64,000 nucleotides of DNA from Coffea arabica (taxonomy: Eukaryota; Streptophyta; Magnoliopsida; Gentianales; Rubiaceae), in the NCBI RefSeq assembly GCF_036785885.1, contig NC_092329.1:5828001-5892000 (forward strand). The letters run 5' to 3'. The notes beneath the pieces are model-generated. The model was not told the origin of the DNA and ran no database searches. It was given only the letters and a program-made list of their open reading frames with translations. Position numbers and translations under genes: made by a program. Below, piece by piece: positions 47,221 through 61,354 of the stretch (within the stretch, counting starts at the first letter, position 1; every line of letters starts with the position of its first letter).

Positions 47221-48729
47221 AGCCGCTGCGCGTTTTATTATTATTATTATTTTTTAACGATCATAGGCTCGTGGTAATCTTGCTTTTAGATCTTATACTA
47301 ATGGGCCCCGTAAGCCCATGAACAATTTCACTTATTCTTACTGGGTTATATACTTTACGAACTAGTGACTGTTAACCCACTAATTATGAACCCAATTGTT
47401 AACCTCAATTGATTTAACTATTATATCTTGAGTGAGCCAAAACCAGATCGATCTTGAGGTAAAACTCAAATTTTAAGAATTCGATGAGTCTGAACTTCTT
47501 CTACTCTATAAAATTTGTCATGTTTTGTTCCAAATTAATTGTTATCTTATGAAAATTAACTTATCTTTTTCAATAAAATTTTATTTTTATCCTTCATCTG
47601 ACCGATCACTTATTCGTCACAATTATCAATACATCAAATAAAAGATGACTCACAACTAAGAATATAAGATGAAAGTAAAAATTTTATTTCCTACTAATAT
47701 CACTATATATAAATTACAAATTTATTTCAAAAATAACAAATTTTATGGAAGAAAAGAAAGGAGTAGTATTGTAGCTCAAATTTGAGCTCGAGCAGTACAC
47801 CATCCGATCTCGATTTAGACAGTTTATACTCCTAAGATGTCACAGTTGATGAACCTCGTACAGGGCCTTTCTTGGTCATTTCCAACTGAGAAAATCAGCT
47901 TTACTTGATTCAATTTACTACTAGTTCTTCTTTTTTCTTTTTTTTTTTGTTTAATAAATAGGAGGGAACTAACTAACTTTTAAGAAAATTAATTACAATA
48001 AAAGTGAAGCAACGAATTTCTCAAACAAAAATTAAAAAAAATACAATTTCAATCGCGCGACCAATGAAGAAGATGTGCACGCGCAACTCGAGGGTGGCTG
48101 TTGTCAGCGTGCCATCTCGCGAGAGGCCAGCAGCAGGTCGAGCCGTAGGGGAAAGGAAGAAGGCAACAACCAACAAAAGACTCTAAAAATTGATTGGGAT
48201 TTTGCTACTAAATGTCAAAAACATGAATCCAAATGCCAACGTAAAGGGGCCAATTTAGTGCTCTTGTTCCTTGTCATACAAATAAAAACAAATTCTTCAC
48301 CACAAATCTAATTTAATCAGTGGGGCCCATACATGATTGAAATCAATCAGCGGGGCCGCTCGATCAATATACAAAACTTCTCGGAATCAACGATCATTGA
48401 TGAAAATGAAACGATGGTACGTTCTATAGGAATCCAAAACTTTTTTGGTTACTGCTTTCTCGACTTATATCTGTCATCATTAAAGATAATGATTTAAATT
48501 TTTAATATTTAACATTATTTAATTTAAGAATTGATAATATTTTTTTTCACCATCCAACAAACCACGTCTTGAAGCAATTAACTATCAAATTTTAGTGTGG
48601 CCAGTAGCCACCCAACACCACTGCCGTCTCTCTTTAAATCAACTGAAACTTGTGCCCTTAATTGCATCTTTGTCTCTGGAGCCCTCTCCAATTTCCTCTG
48701 TCAAATCCTCCCATAGTCTCTCTGAAAAA

Positions 48730-50025
<1,296 letters not shown>

Positions 50026-53000
50026 TTTGTATCTCTTCCTGCAGGCTTTTGATTCTAAATAAATATTTTACTTCTGGTGGTTAAATTTTGCAATAAATAT
50101 GTGAAGGAAGATTTAATTTTCCTCCCAGGAATTGAACTTCCCTGTTGTATTTTCCTTTCAATTTTTGTAATCTTTGTACGAATGACATCATAAACAAACT
50201 AGCTTTGATACCGGACACCCCCTCGTCCCTTTTCTCTATCCTTTTCAAGTTGGTTCTCTTCTTTTTCTGGCCGGGATGTCCATAGATGATGTGATACCCT
50301 GATAGAATCACAAAACTAATTTCACTTTTTTTTCCCACGGAAAAAATCAATAATGCCTTTTTTTTTCTTACGCATGGAATGACGTAACAAGTAACAATTT
50401 GTAATTGTAAAATTTTCTCTTTGCAGTTTTTGGGTTCTCATGACCATAATAGGAGCAAGAGAATGTCACGTCCATGCATTAATTGGACATTGCAATGGGT
50501 CCAAACGCCAGAATAATGTTCTCATCTATTTCACGTCAAATTTCTTGTGTCACTACTAAATTTGCCTGGTGAGAAAAGAGCCCAAGAAGTTTCTTGTCGT
50601 AAACTGTCTCACAAGTCTACCTGTGTGATATTGGAAATCAAATTAAAGATGAACCACAAATGCTCAGAACAATGGTCATAATCATTGAATTGGACTTTGC
50701 AAACTATTTTTTGACCTTATCCACTACTTTTGCAACAAATGGTCGTGGGTTTTCACACAAAAACTCGATGGAGCTATGGGTTTTTCTTGCAGCTTAAAAA
50801 GGGATGCAGCAAACATTCAAGCTTCATGTATGCATTTCATTGGTGAGTCAATCTCGTACCACATACAAGATAAAAGGGGAAGAAAAGGACACATACAGCG
50901 AATAACGCGCGTGGAAAGAAGGGGAAAAAAATAGGACAAATAATAGAGAAAAGCTAGCAAGAAACTCTCCAAAAAATATCCAATTTGAAAATAAGTAAGA
51001 TAGAAAGCTAGAAATATGTAACGATTAGCATTTATTGTGATTTTTTTTTCTTTAATAAAAAGAATTAATAGTGATTCCTCACTAATTATCATAGTGACCA
51101 GATCGAATAACTTTAACGAGTAACCTTTCGATTATAAGTGAAACATCCTGATAAGTAATCTTTCGATTATAAGTGAAACGTTTTATCAATTGGTTCTCAT
51201 TCATCGCAATAGGTTGTTTACTTTTCAACGAACGGATAACACGTTGAAGTCATTTAGTCAAATCTATTCTTAGAGCGTGCATGCGATCCTCGAGGAACTT
51301 GTATTACTCGTCAATAGTCACTCATCATGCATGGAACCCGTGCTGCCGGTATGACAAAAGAAAATATAAACAACGAGTCTATTTTGCAGAGATTCCCAAC
51401 ACCCACAAACAAAAGATAATAAAAAAAGAAAAATATTTTTTGTACTCCCATTTTTATTAATCATATTTTTATTATGATTTTAGTCATATAATGTTTATTT
51501 ATTAGACGATGATGTGAGTGCATTGAAAAAGTTTTGACCTATTGATTAAGGTTGGAGACCTGGAATATAGTGATTCTGAATTCTAATCTTTCGATCCCCT
51601 TTCTATTTTTAAAATCCTACAGTTCTCCTACTAGACTTTTTGTTTTAAAATAATAGGAGTACAAATAACCAAAAAAAAAATGGAGTGTAAATAACATTTT
51701 TTTTTAAAGGAAAAAAGATTTGTTTTGGTTTAATAAACCATCTTCCCAAGTTCGATTATGTATTGGGTTAATTTGTCTTGTTTCTTTAGTTCTTTCTTGT
51801 GTTCGATTGTTCATTTAAATCCAAGCAATTTGGTGATTATTAATAGTTAAATGACCCACGCTCTCAGCCTCGTAAGTTCTGCTGCAATGCTCTGTTTTAA
51901 TTACGAGTGCATATCATTTTTCATTGACAACAACGATAGCAACAATTACAAAAATAGATAAATGTTAGGGTAATCAAAATTTCTAATCTGACATGCGTCA
52001 TGCACAAAAGGTGTTACGGTATTGTTTTAAAAAATATTTTTCTAACGAATGCCTCGAAAGTATTTGTTAAAACCTAAATTATACTCAATTTACCAAATGA
52101 ATACACACATTCATATTTATTGCGCCTCTTCAATTTGAATACTTCTATGACATAGTTACACTTTGCCCCCAAAAAAAAACATCTGAGCCCCTCTTAACGA
52201 GCATTTATTGGCCAAACTCTTTTAAAACTTTTTTTCTATATAATCTTCTATGTAAATACTTGTTTTCAGGAGGCAACTGCTTATCCAAAGATCAGTAAAT
52301 AGATCAAAGATATTTATCAACTAAAAAGCTAAAAATGTAATACCAAAACCTAACTCTACCATCTAACTATACTAAAGTATATCTCAACTTCACTAGTTTA
52401 AAAAGGAAACCACCTTCAATTTCAAAACAAAAGTCATGGTTGAGTTTGGATTTTATCCCACCCAACACTTAGTAATCAATTTAGTAATAATCAAATGCAT
52501 CTAACTCAATCTATAGAGAGTTTATTACCAAAATAACTCTTCTTTTGAAACATATACCCAAAATAACCTAATTTTAAAATTTATTACCTTTATAATTCTT
52601 TTTTTTCCATATAGGCTGCATATGTGGTAGGATAGAGATAGAGGCACATTCTATCTCTCTTTCCCAACTAATATCTTCCCTGATTCTCTCTCTGAACCTT
52701 CCCACTTTTTTTTCCTTTATTATTTTGTGTCCTTTCGTTATTTTTCCTTGTCAAATGTAATTGTTAAAAGCCAATATTTATGTTAATAACATCTAAAACT
52801 TCATTATCATTCCTGATATTGTATCTGTAGATGAAAATATTCTCCTCGAATTGATAATTTCAAGGTAAATGAAGATTATTCTCTTGTCTTTTCTATTGTG
52901 CAGTTTTTGGAACATTCCTATGGCCTTCAAAAAATTTTGAATACTAATTGCTTTAACAAATGATTTCTCACACCGTGTGTTTGATAAAATGTCTAAGAGG

Positions 53001-53911
53001 AAAACTCCGTAACAACATAAATTCATACTCAATATAAGCATGTTCATTTGTAGTGCCTCTCTATCACATAATCAAATAATCTCGTATACTTGAAGTATTT
53101 TTGCACATTTATTCAACATCAATTAATGGCTTGTGTTACTTTTGAGAAACTTTAGCATTATTTTAATTGCAATAGTTTGATTACTTTTTGTAAAAGTTCT
53201 TTTCAAGGAGTAGGAAGCATAACATAAAAAAAAATATGATAGCCTTGAAGTTTTAGTAACTTTTTCTTGTTATTGCTTATAATGTTCATTGCAATTTTTG
53301 TATTTTGCAAATTAATTTTTGAAAAAATATATGCAATAAGTTTGATACATTTAAAAAAATTGCAGTGAGTAACAATAGCAAGGTCAATAATGGTAAAATT
53401 TATTTTAAATAATTATAAGGAAATTATCAAAGTTGTGCAATTTTCTTGTGCCTCTATAATAAAACAGTTTAAATTTTTAGTTTTTATTGGAAACTATAAA
53501 CTAGATTAAAGCTTTCCTTTCTTGTTATCTTACATGGCAATCAGGGTAATTAGGTGGCAACAATAACATCGATTTGAGAATAAAATTTGAAAGTAAATCA
53601 CATTGAAAATATTTTTTAGAAAGAGTGTTATTTTGACAAAAAACTCATCTATAGACGTGTGATATGGAGTGAAAGGGGAGGGGCGCTGATTAACTATTTT
53701 ACGCATGCGATCCTCGAGGGTTATTTAGTCTTATCTACTCGCGTGTGATGTGGACTGAAAGCATGCCTTTTTCGTGTCACTGTTTAAAAGCATTTACGTT
53801 CTGTTTTTTTTTTTTTTTTGCATATACTTATTATTTATTAATAAAGAAAAGACAGAAACCCAAAAAATACAAACATTAAATAGCCAGCAGATTTAATTAT
53901 TAATGATAAAT

Positions 53912-54054
53912 TGTTTGGATTGGCCTTTTTTTTCCAAATTTTTTTTTGCATTTTTCGTGAAAATATTTTTCATTCATCTTTTTACCTTATACATATTAAA
54001 TCGTTACAGTATATTTTTCTTTTAAAAAAAGTATAGAAAATAACAATCCAAACA
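53912..54054. repeat. MITE with 11-bp inverted ends (143 bp)
   Basis: Starts TGTTTGGATTG and ends CAATCCAAACA, identical ends to 22981-23118, with a core GTTACAGTATATTTTTC in between. Confidence 0.75.
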
Positions 54055-54679
54055 GGGATGTTTTAGTTTTGTATTATACTATTGTGCTTTGTACATGCGG
54101 CCCTCGAGGGATTCATCTATTCAATATTAAAAAGAGGATGTTCACCATTGATTTTGCAATGTCCTTTTCGTTTTGAGCCCACGAGCCTCTGCAATGGAAA
54201 ATTGGCCGGGAGTTGAATTTCTAGTAATGGTGGTGGTGAAACCCAATAAATTCAATGGTGCCCTTAGATTTTAAAGGGCATGTTTCTATTACTTTTTTTT
54301 TTTTTTTTGAAAAAATGTTTATATTGCTTATAACCACTAGTAGTTGGCTACAAAAATGTCCTTCCATAATGTCAATGAGAACAACTTTAAAAACTTCAGA
54401 AAATTACCAAATATATGCTAGTTCCAAGATTAGATAGTATTTTTCGGCGGTGCTATATGCTATTTGATTTCATTGTAAACAAAATTAGAAAAAAAAAAAA
54501 AAAGGCCAAAGATACTCCATCCATAAAGCAACAGAATCCGATGACTTAAAAAAATAAATGAACCTACGAGTATAGGATATGAATTAGTAGAAAAGAACTA
54601 GTCTCTTTTAATTTACCTCTTTTTTCATCGTATTTTCTGGAACTGCGGAAGATAAACACATTTCGCTTGCATGATAAAT

Positions 54680-54795
54680 ATATTTCCCAATCCACCTTTT
54701 TATATTCCCAACCACTTTTTTATCTCACACGCATCATATCACAAAACATGCTACAGTAATTATTCTAAATAATTATTTGGAATAATAATCTATCC
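54680..54795. repeat. MITE-family core copy
   Basis: TTTTTATCTCACACGCATCA, then TATCACAAAACATGCTACAGTAATTATT, the dispersed core, about 0.5 kb upstream of the second PRISE gene. Confidence 0.6.
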
Positions 54796-55152
54796 TACCA
54801 AAGCCAATGTTAAATTATTATTGTAACATTAATAAAAATGCGGTGAAATTTAGCCCCTCATTTGATGCATGTTAACATTCCTTTTTCATAACTGCAACAA
54901 CAATTAAACCTTACAAAGGCTTAGTGCATTAGTGTCCCTTCAATTTAGACCATACTCACTAAACCCATCTGTATCAGTACTAGTAATTATTCTTAGGCGT
55001 TTTTGCAAATAATGTATTCTATGCGTTATAGTGAGAAAGATATCATTTTTGTAATGTAAAACAGGATAAGATGAATGCTCCTAGTCAAGATCTTAGCAGA
55101 TAATGCATGCATGCATAGTAATAAATAAATAAAAGGATTGCAATCCCAACAC

Positions 55153-55160
55153 TATATATA
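55153..55160 (+). promoter_or_regulatory. TATA box of PRISE gene 2
   Basis: TATATATA followed by GAACC, 126 bp before the ATG at 55286. A start near 55185 would give a leader of about 100 bases. Confidence 0.55.
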
Positions 55161-55285
55161 GAACCTGAATCATATTAGACTGAACACTCGAGGCTTTTAG
55201 TCATAGTTCTTAGTAGTGAGCCTTGAGCTGATTAGAGTGCCCTTTCCTTTGTGTCCTGTTTCGGTCTTGCAATCAACAAGTCAAC

Positions 55286-56847
55286 ATGGCAGCCAACTGG
55301 TGGTGGAACAGATCCGTTGCTGCAGGACAGGCATGTACAGCAAATGTATTACTTGTCTACTAAGTACCATTTTATTAGTGTGATCCTCATCTCGCCTGCA
55401 ATTGAATAACCACTAATTTCACTGCTCTTTCATGGTCTGTTCCACTGTCATTTCGTTTCCGTCTTGCTCCCTAAACTTGTGTCAAGTCTCTTGAAATCGA
55501 TCTCTCCTGATGATATTCATTTGTGGTTATTGGGGATGGTTAATTTGAAGCTGATCAGGTTCATGTACTATAAATTTGAAACCTGATCTGCTTATCAGGT
55601 TTTAAATTAATAGTATTAATTTGAAGCTGATCATGTTGCTTTGTGAAAGAGAAGAAAAAGCAGCTTGGGACTAACTAACAAATTCGCTGTGTTTGTTTTT
55701 GTGTTTCTGTATTCAGATTTCGCCGACGAAATGTGTGGAGAACGGAGGACAAAAAGAATACAACAGTGCAGCTCTAATTATAGGAATCACTGGAATTGTT
55801 GGCAGCAGCTTAGCTGAAATGCTGTTGCTCCATGATACCCCTGGCAATCCCTGGAAGGTCTATGGTGTGGCTCGCCGCCCTCGTCCCACCTGGTTATCCG
55901 ACAAACGACTCAACTACATCCAATGCGACATCTCCAATTCTAGAGAAACCATTTCCAAGCTCTCCCCTCTCATCGACATCACTCACATTTTCTATGTATG
56001 TTGGGTTGGGTCGGAGGACTGTGATTTAAATGGTTCCATGTTCAGGAACGTCCTGAGAGTCGTCATCCCCAATGCTCCAAATCTCCAGCACGTTTGTCTC
56101 CAGACAGGTATCAAATACTACCTTGGAGTGTTCGACGAACGATACAAGCAAGAACCTCATGAGTCGCCTTTCACTGAGGACCTGCCTAGACTGCCCATAC
56201 CAAATTTCTACTATGACCTGGAGGACATTCTTGAAGAAGAAACCAAGGCCAAGCTTGGTTTGACGTGGTCCGCCCATCGACCTGCTCTGGTTTTCGGGTT
56301 CTCCCCTTGTAGCATGATGAACATGGTCAGCACCATCTCCGTTTATGCTACCATTTGCAAGCACGAGAACAAGCCCTTGGTGTATCCTGGAAGCGACTTC
56401 TCCTGGGATTGTTACTATGATGTTGTGGACGCGGATTTACTAGCTGAGCAACAGATATGGGCATCGATGGAGCCCAAGGCCAAGAACCAAGCTTTCAATT
56501 GTAGCAATGGAGATGTCTTCAAGTGGAAACACATCTGGAAAATATTGGCAGAGCAGTTTGGGTTAGAAATGGTTGGATACAGAAAAGGGCAGAAGGAAAC
56601 AAGCATGGCAGAATTGATGAAGGGGAAGGAGCCGGTGTGGGATGAGATTGTGAAGAAGCACAAACTGGTGCCTACAAAGCTGAATGATATTGCAGCATTT
56701 TGGCTTGCAGATGTGGTGTTCTATTCGGATAATCGAGTGAGCTGTATGAACAAGAGCAAGGAGCTTGGATTCTTGAGATTCAAGGACTCGACAAAGTCAT
56801 TCCTCGACAGCATTGAGAAAATGAGAGCTTACGGATTTATCCCTTAA
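55286..56847 (+). CDS. PRISE reductase 2 (divergent tandem paralogue)
   Basis: Exon 1 is 55286-55330 (MAANWWWNRSVAAGQ) and exon 2 is 55717-56847, giving 391 residues. The intron again has a GC donor (CAG|GCATGT) with TATTCAG acceptor. It is homologous to the upstream reductase along its whole length: G38-I-T-G41-I-V-G44, ARRPRPTW, catalytic Lys148 (QTGIKYYLGVF) and Tyr181 (NFYYDLEDI) are all present, so it should be an active SDR75R NADPH-dependent enone reductase. It differs around the active-site strand (HIFYVCWVGSEDCD against [15 protein letters not shown]) and in the loop after the Lys motif (GVFDERYKQEP against [11 protein letters not shown]). These changes suggest another substrate range. 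Expected location is the cytosol, as no targeting peptide is visible. Confidence 0.95.
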
Positions 56848-57844
56848 ATTAGCCCATGGTATAACTGTGATTGATGTTGGTAATCATTTCTCTGTGTGAT
56901 TGAATTAAAAAATGTGTTGGTTTTGTGGAATAAACTATAGTGAAGGGATCTTTAGCATAGGCTTGATTTGTCTGTTTCTTCTAGATGTGTGATTTTGTAA
57001 TTGTTGTATACTTATATCTGCAATTTCACACGCACCATAAACTTTTCCAGCATTATTGGGAATGGAAGCCTCCCTTTCGAGTCATTTTGACGAACATCTT
57101 CGTTTGGAACGTGAGTTTTTTGGGTGTTTATCTAAAACTTTACTGTAACTTACTGTAAAAGTTCTTTAAAAAATTTTTGAAGTGTGTTTTTTTGAATATT
57201 TTGAAGTGTATAGTTTAAAAACTTTGAAAAGTTTTTTGAAGTTATTGTAGTTAAAGTTTTTAAAAAACTTGTAGCAGACAAAATTGACAAAAAACTTGGC
57301 TTCCAAACAAGGCGGCACTAAGAGTAAAAGTAGCTGCTTTTTTGGAAAGATTTTTAATTATGCAAAAAGCATTAATTAATTGTGTTGAAGTCAATTAACT
57401 AACTTGTTTTAGACAAGTTGGCCACCAAAAAGAATTTAAAATTCTTGTTTAGACCTAGGTCGGGATTCAAATCTTGCACCCTGCCCGCACTCAACAAAAC
57501 CAAAGATAATATATAGTCAATTTGAACGTGAAAATCAGAACAGGAAAAGGACAATATTAAAGCATTTAAGCAAAAAAAACAAGGGATAAATCTTTTACAC
57601 ACCGTCAGAGTCTAAACTTGCGGATTTAGATGTATGCCACACATGTAAAATTTAGATGATATAATATGCATTTAGACCCGTTAGTGAATATATACACTAA
57701 CAGTGTAGATAAAATTAATTCAAAAATAAAATCTAGTGTTACTTTACAAGATAGGGTCTCGTGGTCTTCCATAGCAAGTAGTAGCAGTTACAGAAACAAA
57801 AAGCACTAAAACATGCAATTGCCCTCCTTACACGGAACCAACTT
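56848..57844. other. 3' flank of PRISE 2 and intergenic DNA
   Basis: No gene seen. About 57103-57312 is a MITE-like segment bounded by CGTTTGGAACGTGAG and TTGGCTTCCAAACAAGGCG, with poly-purine/AAAAACTT inverted stretches inside. Confidence 0.45.
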
Positions 57845-58150
57845 ACTTTAGAGGAGTTGGTCACTACCTTTACTGTGAGGTGAGAGATCAAGGGTTCAAA
57901 TCATGTTTTCCATCAAAAAATTGTCACTTAATATGTCTTTACTTAGATCCATGTGGGCGCTTTGCACCCGTATGGTCCGATGGTGGTTTAGTCCCTATCA
58001 AAAAATTGTCACTTAATATGTCTTTACTTAGATCCATGTGGGCGCTTTGCACCCGTATGGTCCGATGGTGGTTTAGTCCCTATCGGTTCTCTGTGGAAAT
58101 AAGAGTAGATATAGATGGTAGATGGTGACAATTGATCCCAAAAAAATAAA
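57845..58150 (+). mobile_element. SINE-like element with internal 85-bp duplication
   Basis: A tRNA-like head with B box GGGTTCAAATC (near 57890) is followed by a body containing GGTCCGATGGTGGTTTAGTCCCTATCGGT. The end is A-rich (CCCAAAAAAATAAAAG). An 85-bp segment is perfectly duplicated in tandem (57912-57996 and 57997-58081). The A box is poor and no target duplication was found, so the limits are approximate. Confidence 0.55.
57912..58081 (+). repeat. Perfect 85-bp tandem duplication
   Basis: Both copies start ATCAAAAAATTGTCACTTAA and end TTTAGTCCCT, with no difference seen. Confidence 0.95.
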
Positions 58151-58354
58151 AGAACAAAGAAAATAGGGGTTATTCCTTTTCTCAGTTTTGTTTTCCCCAA
58201 TGAATGGAACTCCTTACGGGAAATCGGCATGGCATGTTTTTCCAAGAAAGGAAGCTGACATCTAGAAATGAAAGGTAGAGCTCAAAAAATGGGAGGCACC
58301 AAATGTGACAAATCACAAGAAAATGAAATTATTGAATGGAGCATTGATGTGATA

Positions 58355-58386
58355 CTAGGTGTTGGACCCCGCGGGTGTCGCGGGGT
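58355..58386 (-). other. Helitron 3' terminal CTAG and hairpin
   Basis: CTAG at 58355-58358; stem 58366-58373 paired with 58379-58386, loop GGTGT. In Helitrons this acts as the stop signal for rolling-circle transposition. Confidence 0.88.
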
Positions 58387-58634
58387 GCCCATATTATCTT
58401 GTTGGTGAGTGTTAACTGATGGTTTTTTTGTAAAGAAGATGTTTGTGTAAGAGATGGATTATAAACAGAAAAGTAGAAAACCATGCGTTTTTTATATATA
58501 CATGATCATTGGGAATTGCAGCTTAATACAAAAGTTAGTTGTTATTTGTACAGAACAAAATTGTAGAAAGCTGCTATGATTCGTAAACAAAAAGTACAAT
58601 TTTTTGTTTTACATCCAACTGGAATGTAAACTAT

Positions 58635-60331
58635 TTAGTTTAGTTTTTGATGCTTTGTGCTTTCAGAGAAATCTGCCTCAAGATTGCGCTTGATGGAGGA
58701 TGAGGTCTCTAGCAGCTTTGGATGTGGCGAGATTGTTTTGTCAGTGGTTGGGGTTGAAGATGCAGATGCTTCGGTGATGTTTGTGTCTGAAACAGTCTCC
58801 TCTGGCGTATTATTTAGGGGAGATGTTGGTCTTGTTAGCAATGTGTGTGGCGTGCTCTGTATGACTTGCTGAGATAGTGCTTCACTTGCTGATTGTTGTG
58901 GGATGAATGTTGTTAAAAAGTAGAGCGGCATATACTGTCAGACTTTAGAAATATCCGATATCTGTCTAGGTCCTGAACTTCTGTCAAGCTTCGAATAAAA
59001 GCAGAATATGGATTTTCATCAAGTATAGACCTCAGCTGTTGTACAATAGACTCTTTGAATTTGCCTGAGATAGCCATTCTATTTGCTAACTCATGTTCTG
59101 TATCATAAAAATACAGTTGCAAGTTTGATGCCTTGTCATCATCAGAAGGAAATAATGAGTTCATAAAATGGTATATCTGTCCTTGCACCCTAAAAGTATA
59201 GATACCATCATTCCTCTTGCTGAGATCTTTATCATAATGAACCCCCAGAGATGTGAAAGCAAACATGTTATTATAACTCCTAACACATTGTCTGAATTCT
59301 TTTGATTCAGGAGTGTTTGCTTTATAAAGCTGTACTAATCTATCAGGCATTTTGGTTGGTGCTAATTTAATCTCTCCAGAAGCACAGCAGAATCGAGGCA
59401 GCTCCATGTAATACCGTTTAGCATGGCAGTGAATACAATCTGGAACAAATGGCAAGATACTTGGCTCTGATTGTATCTGCTCTATGAGCGGTATATTTGT
59501 TCGACGGCGATGATTACCTAAAAGTATACAGCATGGCCAGTATCTGGATATGCAAGAAATAAAAGTATATTGACCAGTATAAATAGGATATAGGAGCAAG
59601 ATTGAAAATTGATAACATACCCGGTCGAAGGTTTGAAGATGTTGCTATATTAGATCCTTCGTTTATGGATGAGTTTGAGGCTGAAAATTGAAAGTTTGAA
59701 ATGCAAGCTGAATATTTTATGGAGAAATTAAGTGATTGAGTGAGCTAGCATGTTTCTCTGATTTCATATTGATAGTGAGTGGATGATTTAAAGAACGATA
59801 TCACTACTACCTGAATGAGGAGGAAGAGGAAATTGGTGTACATGAACATGTGACGAAGCTGAATTAAAGAAACTCTGTGAAACCAAATCATCGTTTATAG
59901 CTGGACAAACTATATGAATAAAATATTAACAAGATGATCAAGCCTGCTATAGGTCAGGGGAAAAAAGGACACAAAAAAAGAGCACATAACAATAAGGGAA
60001 GAATACTACATGGATCAATGCTGGACACAGTTGAAGTTGATGGAATATCTGTGTTATCTGGAAGTGAAAACACAGGCAAATCCAAACAGAAACAGCCGAC
60101 TGCATGTTTAGCTGGCAAATCATGATGAACAGGAACATCAAAAAGATTGTGCTCAGTTGTCTGAGGAGCAGTGGTCATAGGTAAAACCTGCGTTTCTGCA
60201 CTCTGGGGTTCAATAGCCAAAAGAGCTGCCTTTTTATGTCGAACTAATTTTCTAATATATCTTTCGCGATCACGACGGCTTTTTTCTAAACGATATTCAT
60301 CTTCTGAGGAAAATTTACGTTTCCGACCCAT
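58635..60331 (-). pseudogene. Truncated Helitron Rep/helicase-type gene
   Basis: Four exons can be joined in phase 1 on the minus strand: 60331-60010, 59909-59811, 59680-59621 and 59517 onward, through GT-AG introns. The first begins MGRKRKFSSEDEYRLEKSRR, a basic DNA-binding-like start. The last contains a CxxC pair (DCIHCHAKRYYMELPRFCC), FAFTSLGVHYD, GIYTFRVQGQIYHFMNSLFP and LQLYFYDTEHELANRM, the region just before the Helitron_like_N (Rep) domain. It stops at 58913. The Rep HUH nuclease and helicase are missing. An overlapping frame (58931-58635) supplies a Ser/Thr-rich tail ending KHQKLN, like C-termini of Helitron-borne RPA-type proteins. It cannot transpose itself. Confidence 0.82.
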
Positions 60332-61270
60332 ATGCAATTGTAGCCAAAATTAAGAAAATTCTGTTATCCATGACATCCAACAATCACAATCATAAATCAT
60401 CTAAAGTTTCTTGGAGGAGACAAAACAAGCGTGAATGAAAGAGATGATTACCATTTAATAAGCAAAACGATAACAAACATAGAAAATAAAACACAACGAA
60501 GTAGAACAGGCTAAGCACTAAGCAGATGAGGAACAAATAAGTAAAGGAGAGATTGCTTTACCTGAACAATAAGCTTCGAATAGGATGGTTGAGCTGAGCT
60601 GCATGGAATAAACCGATAAGATCACAGAAAAGATAAATATAACATGGAAGTAGCTAACATAAGAAAAGTCAGAGTCCATGCAAACTAAAAACTTGCAACA
60701 AAGAAATGGAAATGATGGGGAAGAGAAAATGATAAAAGCATAATCTGAAGCATACGAAACAAAAATAAACAAACACAGTGAAACAGCAAAAAGTTCACCG
60801 AAGGAACAACGTAATAAACAGCTATATTAGGCGCAAAAGTGGAGAAATACAGTAAAGAAAAACAGGCAGCACCTGATTGAAGCGAGCGAGAACGAGAAAA
60901 CTGGAAACAAAAATCACCAAAAGCTGGCACAAGATGGAGGCTTAACAGAAAGACGCAGGACAAAAGAGAAACATCTCTAAAACATTATAATAGTTGCTGG
61001 TATGCACGTAGAGAAAGTCAAAGCAAAGAAACTGACGGTGGAAAAGCTAATGTAGATATAGCACACAGAGTGCTTAACTATACAAAGAGCCTGTGCTTTG
61101 GTAAAAGCAAGCACATGCATGCATTAAATCCACGTAATGATTGCAAGTCCACTATGATAAAAGAACCAAACGAAGCAAGCATATCTGTAATCACCGAATG
61201 AACCAAATATAGCTGTAATGCGTAAGCTGTAAGCACGTAAGATGAAATTTGACCCAGTGCAATCTGCAAG

Positions 61271-61354
61271 GTGTAATCTGTAACCATGCAACACGTAAGG
61301 CAAAATTTGACTGTGTAATTTGTAACCATGCAACACGTCAGGCAAAATTTGACA
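61271..61354. repeat. 42-bp tandem duplication
   Basis: GTGTAATCTGTAACCATGCA and its following 22 bases occur twice, at 61271 and 61313, with two differences. Confidence 0.85.

Larger units (their letters stand above)
44557..48729. other. Intergenic, dominated by an AT array
   Basis: Apart from the 3' UTR of the ARM/TPR gene and the composite AT element at 45396-47220, nothing recognisable. Open frames at 48004-48311 lack domain or splice support. Confidence 0.5.
50026..55152. other. Spacer between the two PRISE genes
   Basis: No gene seen in 5.1 kb. It contains two MITE copies (53912-54054, 54680-54795), a short tandem repeat near 51118-51180 (CTTTCGATTATAAGTGAAAC twice), a GATCCTCGAGG motif at 51289, a relative at 53703 and a third at 54093, and poly-T runs. 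Confidence 0.5.
58355..60331 (-). mobile_element. Helitron, minus strand, 3' end resolved
   Basis: On the minus strand the sequence ends ...ACACCTAG before T. Upstream of it lies a perfect 8-bp hairpin, ACCCCGCG-loop-CGCGGGGT (plus 58366-58386). Hairpin, about 10-base spacer and CTAG before T are the standard Helitron 3' terminus. The gene inside is a truncated Helitron Rep-type protein in the same orientation. The 5' end (TC after A) lies beyond 60331 and was not located. Confidence 0.85.

Noticed and set aside
52793-53047. An 84-codon minus-strand frame with hydrophobic start
   Set aside because: AT-rich intergenic DNA with no family resemblance and no promoter or splice context.
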